A DNA stretch of 64,000 bases, from NCBI GenBank assembly GCA_046351135.1, contig JAXLZA010000003.1, positions 62,001-126,000 of the forward strand, given 5' to 3'. The notes beneath the pieces are model-generated. The model saw only the letters and a program-made list of their open reading frames with translations, ran no database searches and was not told the origin of the DNA. The position numbers and the translations under genes are program-made. The stretch is from UBA4427 sp046351135 (GTDB lineage: Bacteria > Myxococcota_A > UBA9160 > UBA4427). Below, piece by piece: positions 16,825-25,541 of this stretch; within the stretch, counting starts at the first letter, position 1; the number at the start of each line of letters is the position of its first letter.

Positions 16825-17385
16825 TCAGCGCGACGCGCCGGACCGCCGCGACGCGAGCGGCGACAGCCCCACCGCCACCAGCGCCAGACCGAGCACCACC
16901 GCGCCCCACGGCGACGCCGTCGGGACGTTCCCGCCCGCGGCCGAGGCGATCGACGTGCCGGCGGGCACGCCGGTGCCCCCGGCGCCGGTCCAGCATTGGG
17001 CCGTCAGCTCGAAGAACTCGGCGCCGGCCGCGGTCTTGTCGACGAAGACGTCGTAGCGCCCCGCGCCGCCGTTCACGAAGACCGCCGGGCTCGCGCCGCC
17101 GTCGTCGTCGACGGGGTCCGTCGTGTTGCTCGCGAGCGTTCCCCTGCGGATCTGGGCCGAGACGATCGCGCCCGAGATCGGGGCGAGGTTCGCGACCTGG
17201 ATCACGAGCGAGGCCGGTGCCCCGCTCCCCGAATCGACACAGTCCACCGCGAGCAGCGCGCTCGCCGAGGCCGCGGCCCCGAGCGCGCCCGACCGGGTCG
17301 CGGCGCCCGCGACCGACGCAGCGAGGAGCGCCGCGCAGGCGACCAGCAGGACGGCGATGGCGGGGGCAGGACGATGGGCGATCAT
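16825..17385 (-). CDS. Exported protein with IPTL-CTERM-like sorting signal
   Basis: The 186-residue product has an N-terminal signal peptide (hydrophobic AIAVLLVACAALLAASVAGA) and a C-terminal VPTASPWGAVVLGLALVAVG followed by SRR. That is the pattern of IPTL-CTERM proteins: motif, one transmembrane helix, basic tail. The roughly 120-residue mature region, Gly/Ala/Asp-rich and containing few Cys, is not recognised. It converges with regA (34-bp gap). ATG at 17385 is used. Proteins of this class are processed at the cell envelope; no sorting enzyme gene is in the window. Confidence 0.7.
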   Translation of the reverse strand: MIAHRPAPAIAVLLVACAALLAASVAGAATRSGALGAAASASALLAVDCVDSGSGAPASLVIQVANLAPISGAIVSAQIRRGTLASNTTDPVDDDGGASPAVFVNGGAGRYDVFVDKTAAGAEFFELTAQCWTGAGGTGVPAGTSIASAAGGNVPTASPWGAVVLGLALVAVGLSPLASRRSGASR

Positions 17386-17415
17386 GGGCAAGGTCGGCCT
17401 CGGCGCGACGCCATC

Positions 17416-17444
17416 GGATCCGAGCGGATCCGAGCGGATCGAGC
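17416..17444. repeat. Tandem 10-bp repeat upstream of the fatty-acid modification operon
   Basis: GGATCCGAGC occurs at 17416-17425 and 17426-17435, followed by a one-base-shorter copy GGATCGAGC at 17436-17444. It lies between the IPTL-CTERM gene start and the DUF6134 start, about 105 bp before the latter. Helically phased 10-bp repeats can be regulator sites, but no family can be named. Confidence 0.4.
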
Positions 17445-17548
17445 GGTGCGTCTCGGGGCGAGGCTATCGAAGGCGGTGCGGGTTGGGGTGCGACGTGTTG
17501 TCGCAGCTCGGATCGGCGGCGGGCGGCGGGCGCAGGGAGCGGAGAGCG

Positions 17549-18493
17549 GTGGGATCGAACGGCCGGCTTCGGGCCCGCGTCCGGGGCGCGCGGGCGCTCC
17601 TCGGGCTCGCGCTCGGCTGGGCGACGAGCTGGGCGCTCGGCCTCGCCGTCGGTCCGGCCGGAAGCCTCGCCAGCGGTCTGGCCTCTGGCCTCGCCGGCGG
17701 ACTCTGGACGAGCCCCGCCCGGGCGGAGGGCGCGGGCGCCGCGGAGGTCGCCCGACCCGCGGCTGCGCCGGTGGCGCCGACGACCCCTCCCGCCCCGCCG
17801 ACCGCCATCGCGCCGGCGGCCCAGGCGAAGCCGGCCGCGAAGCGCGCGCTCCACTTCGACGTCTTCCTCGACGAGCGTCCGATCGGCTTCCAGCGCTTCG
17901 AGCTCAGCCCCGCCGCCGACGGCCTCACCGTCGAGATCCGGGCGCGCTTCGAGCTGACGTTGCTTCGGATCAAGGCCCTCGACTACGACCACCGCAACCG
18001 GGAGCAGTGGCGGGGCGGCTGTCTGCAGTCGATCGAGTCGCAGACGCGCCAGAACGGCAAGGACTACCGCGTGTCGGGGCGGACCGACGCGGGGCGATTC
18101 ACGGTGGAGGGCGAGGCGGGACGCCAACGCCTCGCGGCCTGTGTCGGGACGTTCTCGTACTGGGACAAAGAGCTGCTGCTGGGTCGCAAGCAGCTGCTCA
18201 ACTCCCAGACCGGCGAGCTCGTCGACGTCTCGACGAAGCCCCTCGGCCCCGGATCCCTGCGCCTCGGCGACCGGGACCTCGCCGTCGATCGCTACCGCAT
18301 CGAAGGGAAGGATCTCGACATCACCCTCGCCTATACCCGCGACGGGAACGAGTGGGTCACCCTCGACAGCCCCCTCTTCGCCGGCCGCGCCCTGCGCTAC
18401 CGACGGCGCGTGACGGACTTCGAGGAGCCGATGGTGCTCCGGCCCTCCGCCTCGGCCCCGTCTCCTTCTCCGACCTCGTCCCCCGCAGACTAG
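17549..18493 (+). CDS. DUF6134-family exported protein of the CFA operon
   Basis: The 314-residue product has a hydrophobic N-terminal export segment (ALLGLALGWATSWALGLAVG), an Ala/Pro-rich linker and a C-terminal domain beginning LHFDVFLDERPIGFQRFEL, with DYDHRNREQW and CVGTFSYWDKELL. These look like the DUF6134 family found next to cyclopropane-synthase/DUF1365 clusters. The GTG at 17549 is chosen because GGGAGCGGAG lies just upstream and it gives a signal-like N-terminus; the frame is open back to 17123. The next gene starts 86 bp downstream in the same direction. Biochemical function is unknown; periplasmic or outer-membrane placement is inferred. Confidence 0.65.
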   Translation: MGSNGRLRARVRGARALLGLALGWATSWALGLAVGPAGSLASGLASGLAGGLWTSPARAEGAGAAEVARPAAAPVAPTTPPAPPTAIAPAAQAKPAAKRALHFDVFLDERPIGFQRFELSPAADGLTVEIRARFELTLLRIKALDYDHRNREQWRGGCLQSIESQTRQNGKDYRVSGRTDAGRFTVEGEAGRQRLAACVGTFSYWDKELLLGRKQLLNSQTGELVDVSTKPLGPGSLRLGDRDLAVDRYRIEGKDLDITLAYTRDGNEWVTLDSPLFAGRALRYRRRVTDFEEPMVLRPSASAPSPSPTSSPAD

Positions 18494-18579
18494 ATCGGTC
18501 GATCCGGGCGGCTAGGGTCTCGGAGGACGGCGCATCGCTCCTTCCCGACTCTCGCGCGCCCCGATCGGATCCCCTCGCC

Positions 18580-19620
18580 ATGCTCGGACTCGAACTCGCC
18601 GAACGCGGACTGCTCCCGGACGCCGTCGTGCGCGCGGGCATCCGCTCGATCCTGCGCGATCGGCTCCGCGAGATCGAGGCGACGGACTGCGAGCGCGAGC
18701 GCGAGCGCCATCAGGCCTTTCTCGCCGAGGCGCGTCGCGCACCGATCGCCCTCGCGACCGACGCCGCGAACGCGCAGCACTACGAGGTCCCGGCCGAGCT
18801 CTTCGAGCTCGTGCTCGGCCCGCACCTGAAGTACAGCTGTGCGCACTTCGGCCCCGGGACGACCGACCTCGCCGAGGCGGAGGCGCGCATGCTCGCGCTG
18901 GTCGCCGAGCGCGCGCAGCTCGAGGACGGACAGCGCATCCTCGACCTTGGCTGCGGCTGGGGCTCGTTCTCGCTCTGGGCGGCGAAGCGCCATCCGAAGA
19001 GCCGCCTGCTCGCGGTCTCGAACTCGAAGAGCCAGGCCGAGTTCATCCGGCGACGGGCGGATCGCGACGGGATCCGGAACCTCGAGGTCGTGACCGCCGA
19101 CGTCAACGTGTTCGACGCCGAGGAACGCTTCGACCGGATCGTCTCCGTCGAGATGTTCGAGCACGTCCGCAACCACGGCGCGCTGCTCGCCCGCATCGCG
19201 ACCTGGCTCGACCCGAAGGGCCTGCTCTTCGTCCACCACTTCGCCCACCGCAGCGCCGCCTATCCCTACACGACCGAGGGCGAGGACGACTGGATGGGCC
19301 GCTACTTCTTCACCGGCGGCATGATGCCCTCCGACGACTGGCTGCTCGCGTTCCAGGACGACCTCGCCGTCCGGCGGCGCTGGTGCGTGAGCGGCGTCCA
19401 CTACCAGAAGACGAGCGATGCCTGGCTCGCGAACCTCGACCGGCGGCGGAGCGAGGCGCTGCCCGTCCTGCGCGCGACCTACGGTGCGGGGCAGGAGGCG
19501 CTCTGGCTCCAGCGCTGGCGGATCTTCTTCCTCGCCTGCTCGGAGCTCTTCGGCTTCCGCGGCGGGCAGGAGTGGTGGGTCACCCATGCGATCCTGGGGC
19601 CCCGCGAGAGGACGCGATGA
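18580..19620 (+). CDS. CFA-synthase-like SAM-dependent methyltransferase
   Basis: The 346-residue cytosolic methyltransferase contains the SAM motif LDLGCGWGSFSLWAAK, then SNSKSQAEFI and VSVEMFEHVRNHG, typical of the cyclopropane/methyl fatty acid synthase superfamily. It is shorter than classical CFA synthase and has a distinct N-terminal helical region and an HYEVPAELFELVLG segment, so it is the second, divergent CFA-type enzyme of this operon. Members in similar clusters methylate unsaturated acyl chains. Its TGA overlaps the next ATG (ATGA, 19617-19620), showing tight coupling to the flavoprotein. The product (cyclopropane, methyl-branched or furan precursor) cannot be decided from sequence. 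Confidence 0.82.
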   Translation: MLGLELAERGLLPDAVVRAGIRSILRDRLREIEATDCERERERHQAFLAEARRAPIALATDAANAQHYEVPAELFELVLGPHLKYSCAHFGPGTTDLAEAEARMLALVAERAQLEDGQRILDLGCGWGSFSLWAAKRHPKSRLLAVSNSKSQAEFIRRRADRDGIRNLEVVTADVNVFDAEERFDRIVSVEMFEHVRNHGALLARIATWLDPKGLLFVHHFAHRSAAYPYTTEGEDDWMGRYFFTGGMMPSDDWLLAFQDDLAVRRRWCVSGVHYQKTSDAWLANLDRRRSEALPVLRATYGAGQEALWLQRWRIFFLACSELFGFRGGQEWWVTHAILGPRERTR

Positions 19621-20858
19621 AGATCGCCATCCTCGGCTCCGGAATCGCCGGCCTCGCCTGCGCCCACCATCTCGGCCCCCGCCACGAGATCACCCTCTTC
19701 GAGGCCGAGCCGCGCCTCGGCGGCCACGCCCATACCGTCGACGTCGAGGTCGCCGGCCGGTCCCACGCCGTCGACACCGGCTTCATCGTCTACAACGAGA
19801 CGACCTACCCCGAGCTGACCCGCCTGCTGCGCGACCTCGCCGTCGCGACCCGCCCGGCGGAGATGAGCTTCGGCCTGTCCTGCGAGGCGAGCGGACTCGA
19901 GTGGTCGAGCCGCGGCCTGCAGGGGCTCTTCGCGACGCCGGAGCTCGCGTTCCGGCTTCCCTTCCTGCGCATGGTCTACGAGATCCTGCGCTTCGCGCGC
20001 GAGGCGAACGCGCTGCTCGAGGAGGGCGACCCGAAGCAGACGCTGCGCGAGCTCGTCGTTCGGCGCGGCTACTCCGACCGCTTCCGCGACGACTACCTCG
20101 CGCCGATGGGCGCCGCGATCTGGTCCGCCGGCAGCGACGTCCTGCTCGACATGCCGGCGGCGAGCTTCGTGCGCTTCTTCCAGAACCACGGGCTGCTCGG
20201 CCGCGGGGGCGGCGTCCAGTGGCGCACCCTCGTGGGCGGCTCGCGCGCCTACGTCGACGCCCTCGCCCGCCGCCTGCGCGGTCGGATCGCCCTCTCGACC
20301 CCGGTGCTCGGCGTCCGCCCGGAGCCGCGGGGCGTCGCCGTCCGACTCGCCTCGGGCACCGAGCGCTTCGATCGCGTCGTCTTCGCCGTCCACGCCGACA
20401 CCGCGCTCTCGCTGCTCGAGGAGCCGTCCCGCGAGCAGCGCCGGATCCTCGGCGCGTTCCGCTTCAGCCGGAACGAGACGGTGCTGCATACGGACGCCTC
20501 GCTGCTGCCGCGGCGACCGGCAGCACGGGCGAGCTGGAACTCGCTCGTCTCGGGCGCGAGCCGCGAGCGCGTCGTCGTGACCTACGACCTCTCGCGCCTG
20601 CAGAGCATCCCCTCCGCCGAGCCGCTGCTCGTGACCCTCAACGGCAGCGAGCGGATCGACCCGGCCCGCATCCTCGGCCGCTACGACTACGCCCACCCGA
20701 TCCTCGACGGTCCTGCGATCGACGCCCAGCGCGAGCACGCCCGCATCGACGGCGTCGGCGGCATCCACTTCTGCGGTGCCTGGTGGCGCTGGGGCTTCCA
20801 CGAGGACGGACTCGCGAGCGCGCTGCGCGTCGTCCAGTCGATCGAGGCGGTCGGCTGA
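19617..20858 (+). CDS. FAD-dependent amine-oxidase-like oxidoreductase of the CFA operon
   Basis: The 413-residue flavoprotein starts with a dinucleotide-binding motif, IAILGSGIAGLACAHHL, then LFEAEPRLGGHAHT. It has a substrate-domain core (DDYLAPMGAAIWS) and the C-terminal FAD-closing region GIHFCGAWWRWGFHEDGLASAL. This is the 'NAD/FAD-binding' protein regularly encoded between CFA-type methyltransferases and DUF1365. In furan-fatty-acid pathways a related flavoprotein desaturates methylated acyl chains, so it may oxidise the methyltransferase product. It overlaps the upstream gene by 4 bp and the downstream start by 1 bp (TGATG). Confidence 0.85.
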   Translation: MKIAILGSGIAGLACAHHLGPRHEITLFEAEPRLGGHAHTVDVEVAGRSHAVDTGFIVYNETTYPELTRLLRDLAVATRPAEMSFGLSCEASGLEWSSRGLQGLFATPELAFRLPFLRMVYEILRFAREANALLEEGDPKQTLRELVVRRGYSDRFRDDYLAPMGAAIWSAGSDVLLDMPAASFVRFFQNHGLLGRGGGVQWRTLVGGSRAYVDALARRLRGRIALSTPVLGVRPEPRGVAVRLASGTERFDRVVFAVHADTALSLLEEPSREQRRILGAFRFSRNETVLHTDASLLPRRPAARASWNSLVSGASRERVVVTYDLSRLQSIPSAEPLLVTLNGSERIDPARILGRYDYAHPILDGPAIDAQREHARIDGVGGIHFCGAWWRWGFHEDGLASALRVVQSIEAVG

Positions 20859-21613
20859 TGGAGAGCGCGATCTACGAAGGCACCGTCCGCCACACGCGCC
20901 GCGCCGAGCCCGCCCACGCCTTCACGCAGCGCCTCTTCATGGTCTACCTCGACCTCGCCGAGCTCGACCGGGTCTTCGCCGGCCGCTGGCTCTGGGGCGT
21001 CGAGCGACGGCGCCTCGTGTCGTTCCGCCGCGCAGATCATCTCGGCGATGCGACGGTGCCCCTCGATCGCGCCGTGCGCGACCTCGTCCGCGCGCGGACG
21101 GGCCGCCGGGTCGAGGGCCCGATCCGGACCCTGACCCAGCTGCGCACCGCGGGCTACGTCTTCAATCCCGTCACGTTCCACTACGCCTTCACGCCGGAAG
21201 GCGAGCTCGACGCCGTCGTCGCCGACGTCAGCAACACGCCCTGGAACGAGCGGCATCGTTACGTGCTCGGCGCCGAGGGCGGCCGCGTCGACGCCCGCAC
21301 GACCAAGACGTTCCACGTCTCGCCGTTCCTCCCGATGGACCACGAGTACCGCTTCCGCTTCGCGGCGCCCGGCGACGCGCTGTCGGCGAGCATCGAGAAC
21401 TTCGCCGGTGGCGAGCGCGTCTTCGACGCGCGGCTCGAGCTCGAGCGGCGCGAGATCGACGGGCCGGCCCTCGCGCGGACCCTCGTCCGTTTTCCCTGGA
21501 TGACCGCCCAGGTCGTCGGCGGCATCTACTGGCAGGCGCTGCGTCTCCATCGCAAGGGCGCCCGCTTCCATCCCCATCCCGGTCCGAGTGGCCGGAAGGA
21601 GGCCCTGGCTTGA
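20858..21613 (+). CDS. DUF1365 family protein
   Basis: The 251-residue protein has the DUF1365 hallmarks: an N-terminal GTVRHTRRAEPAHAFTQRLF, then YVFNPVTFHYAF, NTPWNERHRYVL and KTFHVSPFLPMDHEYRF. DUF1365 members are found almost always with CFA-type methyltransferases and the flavoprotein seen here, and are thought to take part in lipid modification, but no reaction is established. The ATG at 20858 shares its A with the TGA of the flavoprotein gene. Its own TGA overlaps the TTG start of the CFA synthase. Confidence 0.85.
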   Translation: MESAIYEGTVRHTRRAEPAHAFTQRLFMVYLDLAELDRVFAGRWLWGVERRRLVSFRRADHLGDATVPLDRAVRDLVRARTGRRVEGPIRTLTQLRTAGYVFNPVTFHYAFTPEGELDAVVADVSNTPWNERHRYVLGAEGGRVDARTTKTFHVSPFLPMDHEYRFRFAAPGDALSASIENFAGGERVFDARLELERREIDGPALARTLVRFPWMTAQVVGGIYWQALRLHRKGARFHPHPGPSGRKEALA

Positions 21614-22887
21614 GCGGTGACGTGATCGGCGACTGGCTGGCGGACCGGGTCGAGCGGGGGCGCGCGCCCGGCTGGCTCGATCGGATCGCCCGCGAGCGCG
21701 TCGAGGCGTCGCTGCGCGCCCTCGAGGAGGGCGAGCTCGCCTTCACGACCGCGACCGGGACGACGACCTTCCAGGGACGGCGCGAGGGGCCGCGGGGGGC
21801 GGTGACCGTCCACGATCCGCGCGCGTGGCGGGCGCTCGCGTTTCGCGGCGTGCTCGGCGGGGCCGAGGCGTACATGAACGGCTGGTGGACGTCGGAGGAT
21901 CTCGTCGGCGTCATCCGCGTCTTCGCCCGCAACGCCGAGTTCTTCGGCTCCGTCGACGCGGGCAGCGGCTGGAAGCGGCCGTGGCTCCGGCTGCTCCATG
22001 CCCTGCGCGACAACGACCGCGCCGGCAGCCGCCGCAACATCCACGACCACTACGACCTCGGCAACGCGTTCTTCGCGACCTTCCTCGATCCCTCGATGAC
22101 CTACTCCTCCGCCGTCTTCGAAGACCCGGAGATGTCGCTCGAGGCCGCGCAGACGGCGAAGTACGAGCGCCTCTGCCGCAAGCTCGCGATCGGCCCCGGA
22201 CATCGCGTCCTCGAGATCGGCACCGGCTGGGGCGGCTTCGCGATCCACGCCGCCCGCACCCGCGGCTGCCGCGTCACGACGACGACGATCTCGAAGGAGC
22301 AGCACGCCCTCGCCCGCGAGCGCATCGCGCGCGCGGGCCTCACCGACCGGGTGGAGGTCCTGCTCGAGGACTACCGCGACCTCTCCGGGACCTACGACCG
22401 CCTCGTCTCGATCGAGATGATCGAGGCGGTGGGCCACCGTCATCTGCCGCGCTTCTTCGAGGTCTGCGCGGGCCGGCTTGCGTCGGACGGGGCGATGGCG
22501 CTCCAGGCGATCCTCGTCCCCGAGCGCTGGTGGGAGCACTCGAAGCAGAGCGTCGACTTCATCAAGCGCTACATCTTCCCGGGCGGCCAGCTCGTCGGCC
22601 TCGGCGCGATCTCCGAAGCGATCGCGGGCACCGCGCTCCGCGTCGTCCACTACGAGGACATCACGCCGCACTACGCCGAGACCCTGCGACGGTGGCGGGA
22701 GACCTTCTTCGACCGGCGCGACGCGATCAAGTCGCTCGGGATGGACGAGCGCTTCTTCCGGACCTGGGACTACTACCTCGCCTACTGCGAGGGCGCCTTC
22801 CACGAGCGCGTCAACCTGGCGGCCCAGCTCGTCTTCGAGAACGCGGGCCTCCGCCGCGGCGCGATCCTCGGCGCGATCGACGGCTAG
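21610..22887 (+). CDS. cfa: Cyclopropane-fatty-acyl-phospholipid synthase
   Basis: The 425-residue protein has an N-terminal lipid-binding-type domain (GVLGGAEAYMNGWWTSEDL) and a SAM methyltransferase core: HDHYDLGNAFFATFLDPSMTYS is the CFA signature, then VLEIGTGWGGFAIHAA, SIEMIEAVGHRHLP and SVDFIKRYIFPGG. It adds a methylene group from SAM to unsaturated phospholipid acyl chains at the inner membrane. I use the TTG at 21610 because AAGGAGG lies 7 bases upstream and it overlaps the DUF1365 stop; a GTG at 21622 is the alternative. Its TAG stop is read inside the same CTAG as the SDR stop on the other strand. Confidence 0.9.
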   Translation: MSGDVIGDWLADRVERGRAPGWLDRIARERVEASLRALEEGELAFTTATGTTTFQGRREGPRGAVTVHDPRAWRALAFRGVLGGAEAYMNGWWTSEDLVGVIRVFARNAEFFGSVDAGSGWKRPWLRLLHALRDNDRAGSRRNIHDHYDLGNAFFATFLDPSMTYSSAVFEDPEMSLEAAQTAKYERLCRKLAIGPGHRVLEIGTGWGGFAIHAARTRGCRVTTTTISKEQHALARERIARAGLTDRVEVLLEDYRDLSGTYDRLVSIEMIEAVGHRHLPRFFEVCAGRLASDGAMALQAILVPERWWEHSKQSVDFIKRYIFPGGQLVGLGAISEAIAGTALRVVHYEDITPHYAETLRRWRETFFDRRDAIKSLGMDERFFRTWDYYLAYCEGAFHERVNLAAQLVFENAGLRRGAILGAIDG

Positions 22888-23717
22888 ACGATGCCCCGCT
22901 CGAGGGCCTCGAGCAGCTCCTTCGTGCGGCCCTCGATGACGGCGCGGTTCGCGGGCGCGGAGCTCGCCGGGAGGGTGAAGACGTAGAAGTGGTCGTTCAG
23001 GATCGCGTCGCGGACGTGGAGGCCGACCGCGCGGGGCGAGAGGCCGTGCTTCGCCGCGACCTCGGGATCGACCGACTGCTTGTAGGCCCGGCCGGTCTCG
23101 GCGGGGCGGTTGCGCTGGGAGGCGACGATCTGGCTGCGGATGTCGCTCGGCAGCACGACGGAGACGCCGATCGGCGTCCCGGCGAGCTCCTCGCGCAGGG
23201 ACTCGGAGATCGAGAGCACGGCGGCCTTCGTCGCGGAGTAGACGAAGGTCCCGGAGGCGCCGCGCAGGCCGGTGACCGAGGCGGTGTTGACGACGTGGGC
23301 GGGCTCGCCCGTCCTCTCGCAATGGGCGCGCATGCGCGGCAGGAAATGCTCGAGGCCGTGGGCGACGCCGAGCACGTTGACGTCGAAGGTCCAGCGCCAG
23401 TCGCCGGCGATCATGTCCGCCTGGGGTCCCATCAGGAGGACGCCGGCGTTGTTGCAGAGGACGTGGACGTTCCCGAGCTCGCGCGCGCAGCGCTCGGCCA
23501 GGGCGCGGACGGACTCGCCCTGCGCGACGTCGACGCCCATCCCGACGCACCGGATCCCGGGCTTCGCATGGCGCGCCGCGACCGCCTCCGCCTTCTTCGC
23601 CTCGATGTCGGCGACGACGACGTGCATCCCGGCCTCGACGAAGACCTCGACCATCGCCTCGCCGATCCCGCTCGCCCCGCCCGTCACGACGGCCAGCTTG
23701 CCCTTCAGGTCCCGCAT
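22884..23717 (-). CDS. SDR family NAD(P)-dependent oxidoreductase
   Basis: The 277-residue classical short-chain dehydrogenase/reductase has the TGGASGIG cofactor motif (12-19), NNAG (89-92) and catalytic Ser147, Tyr160 and Lys164 (YSATK). Asp37 after the second strand (VVVADIE) favours NAD(H). It probably oxidises or reduces a secondary alcohol or ketone; the C-terminal part does not identify the substrate. It ends tail-to-tail with cfa, sharing the CTAG at 22884-22887, and diverges from the GST gene with a 41-bp gap. Confidence 0.9.
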   Translation of the reverse strand: MRDLKGKLAVVTGGASGIGEAMVEVFVEAGMHVVVADIEAKKAEAVAARHAKPGIRCVGMGVDVAQGESVRALAERCARELGNVHVLCNNAGVLLMGPQADMIAGDWRWTFDVNVLGVAHGLEHFLPRMRAHCERTGEPAHVVNTASVTGLRGASGTFVYSATKAAVLSISESLREELAGTPIGVSVVLPSDIRSQIVASQRNRPAETGRAYKQSVDPEVAAKHGLSPRAVGLHVRDAILNDHFYVFTLPASSAPANRAVIEGRTKELLEALERGIV

Positions 23718-23758
23718 CGCAATTCTCCATTCTCGTGGTTCAACGGCGGAGGTCCACC

Positions 23759-24478
23759 ATGATCGACTTCTACGGCTTCATCACGACCATGAGCTGGCGC
23801 GTCGGCATCGCCCTCGAGGAGCTGGGGCTCGACTACCGCTTCCATTCCCTCCACCTCGGCCGGGGCGAGCATCGCACGCCCGAGCACGCCGCGCGAAACC
23901 CGATGCAGAAGGTCCCGGTCATCGTCGATCACGACCCGAAGGGCGGCGGCCCGCCGATCACCGTCTTCGAATCGGGCGCGATCCTCGTCTATCTGGCCGA
24001 GAAGGCCGGCCGCCTGATCCCGACCGACCCGCGCGGGCGCGCCGAGCACTGGACCTGGTTCTTCTGGATCGTCGCGAGCTATGGCCAGGACGTCGGCCTC
24101 TGTGGCGCCGCCTTCCACCGCGACCCGCGCTACCGCCTCGACAAGCAGACCGACTACGGCCGGACGACCTACGACTACTTCACCGAGGCCAGCATCGCCG
24201 CCCACCACAAGCTCGACGCCCGCCTCGCCGGCCGCGACTTCCTCTGCGGCCCGGAGCCGACCCTCGCCGACGTCGCGGCGATCGGCTCGACGGTGCCCCT
24301 CGCGCTGCACGGGATCGAGAGCCTCGACGGGCTCCCGCATCTCGCCCGCTGGTATGCGCGGATGCGGAGCCGGCCGGCGGTCGCGCGGGGCCTCGCGCTC
24401 GGGCGGGACGGGAAGTCGGGCCTGCCGGCGGAGTACGAGGCCGCCCTGTTCGACGACGGATGGGAGCAGCGGGTCTAG
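23759..24478 (+). CDS. Glutathione S-transferase family protein
   Basis: The 239-residue protein has an N-terminal thioredoxin-like GST domain (MIDFYGFITTMSWRVGIALEE, cis-Pro motif KVPVIVDHD, and ESGAILVYLAEKAG for the glutathione gamma-glutamyl contact). The C-terminal helical domain has FLCGPEPTLADVAA, the N-capping motif. It resembles the YghU/Nu-like or Ure2p-like bacterial GSTs. The ATG at 23759 has GGAGG 6 bases upstream; an in-frame codon at 23735 is less likely. It is transcribed away from the SDR gene and converges with the epoxide-hydrolase-like gene. Confidence 0.88.
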   Translation: MIDFYGFITTMSWRVGIALEELGLDYRFHSLHLGRGEHRTPEHAARNPMQKVPVIVDHDPKGGGPPITVFESGAILVYLAEKAGRLIPTDPRGRAEHWTWFFWIVASYGQDVGLCGAAFHRDPRYRLDKQTDYGRTTYDYFTEASIAAHHKLDARLAGRDFLCGPEPTLADVAAIGSTVPLALHGIESLDGLPHLARWYARMRSRPAVARGLALGRDGKSGLPAEYEAALFDDGWEQRV

Positions 24479-24544
24479 GGCGGAGCGAGCGACGCGCGAC
24501 GGATCCGGCGCTCGAGCCGGGCGGAAGTCGGCTCCCGACTCGAT

Positions 24545-24571
24545 GAAGCGCGCCTCGACGCCACGCGCTTC
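24545..24571. terminator. Hairpin between convergent genes
   Basis: GAAGCGCG (24545-24552) pairs with CGCGCTTC (24564-24571) around an 11-nt loop, in the 106-bp gap between the GST stop (+) and the epoxide-hydrolase-like stop (-). No T-run follows. The bidirectional terminator role is inferred from location. Confidence 0.35.
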
Positions 24572-24584
24572 GTCGCGTCGAGCC

Positions 24585-25541
24585 TCAGCGTCTCGACTTC
24601 AGCGCCTCGAAATAATGGATCGCGAGCCCGTTCAGCACGTCGGCCCGCTCCCACTGCAGGAAGTGCCCCGCCTCGGGCACGACGACGGGGCCGACCCGGT
24701 TGCGGAAGCCCGCCTCGCAGCGCTTCACGAAGTCGGCCGGCACGACCCGGTCTTCGGGCCCGTAGAGCACGAGCGTCGGCGTCTCGACCGGTCCGATCAT
24801 CGGCATCTCGCTCATCTTTCGGCCGTACTGGAGCTGATAGGGCGCCCACGACGCGGCGAGCTTCCGGACGTCGGCGAAGGGCTCGACCATGAAGTCGATG
24901 TCGGCGTCGCTGAACGCACCGGCCGACGCCCAGAGGCGGTGCTCGTAGAAGTCGTGGACGTAGCGTCGGCAGCGCTCGGGGCTGTCGAGCTCGGCGATCA
25001 GCCGTTCGGGGTCGCGGCCCTGGCGGATGCGGTAGTCGCCGGTCGGGCCGTCGGGGAGCGGCATCAGGGAGAGGCCGCGCTCGGCGTACCAGCCGGGGTT
25101 CGCGAAGTCGGTGGGCGGGACGGTGTTGAAGAAGATCATGCGCTCGACGAAGCCGGGGAAGCGGTTCGCGAGGTCGCAGATCACGACGCCGCCGACGTCA
25201 CCGGCGATCGCGCCGCAGCGCGGATGGCCGAGGACGTCGTGGACGAGCGTCCGGCAGTCGCGCGAGTAGAGGACGAGATCGTAGGCGTCGTCCTTCGACA
25301 GGTCCGAGTCGCCATAGCCGCGCAGGTCGGGGACGATGACCTCGAAGCCCGCCTCGGCGAGCGGGCGGATGTTGCGCCACCAGATGCGCTTGGTCTCGGG
25401 ATAGCCGTGGACGAGGAGCAGCGGGTAGCCGCCGAGGCCCTCGCGGACGAAGGCGAGCTCGAGGTCGCCGTCGACCTTCGCGCGGTGGATCCGGAAGGCG
25501 TCGGGCGCGGGGGTCTCGGGCTGGCTCGGGCGCGGAATCAC
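24585..25541 (-). CDS. Epoxide hydrolase/haloalkane dehalogenase-like alpha/beta hydrolase
   Basis: The 318-residue alpha/beta hydrolase has the oxyanion motif HGYP (45-48), a nucleophile elbow A-G-D-V-G-G with Asp115 in place of Ser, a PEDRVV acid region and His in EAGHFLQWE. An Asp nucleophile is characteristic of epoxide hydrolases, haloalkane dehalogenases and haloacetate dehalogenases; the absence of the dehalogenase halide-Trp pair cannot be judged here. It starts at a GTG (25541) overlapping the TGA of the patatin gene (GTGA), so the two are translationally coupled and could act on the same lipid-derived substrates. Confidence 0.83.
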   Translation of the reverse strand: MIPRPSQPETPAPDAFRIHRAKVDGDLELAFVREGLGGYPLLLVHGYPETKRIWWRNIRPLAEAGFEVIVPDLRGYGDSDLSKDDAYDLVLYSRDCRTLVHDVLGHPRCGAIAGDVGGVVICDLANRFPGFVERMIFFNTVPPTDFANPGWYAERGLSLMPLPDGPTGDYRIRQGRDPERLIAELDSPERCRRYVHDFYEHRLWASAGAFSDADIDFMVEPFADVRKLAASWAPYQLQYGRKMSEMPMIGPVETPTLVLYGPEDRVVPADFVKRCEAGFRNRVGPVVVPEAGHFLQWERADVLNGLAIHYFEALKSRR

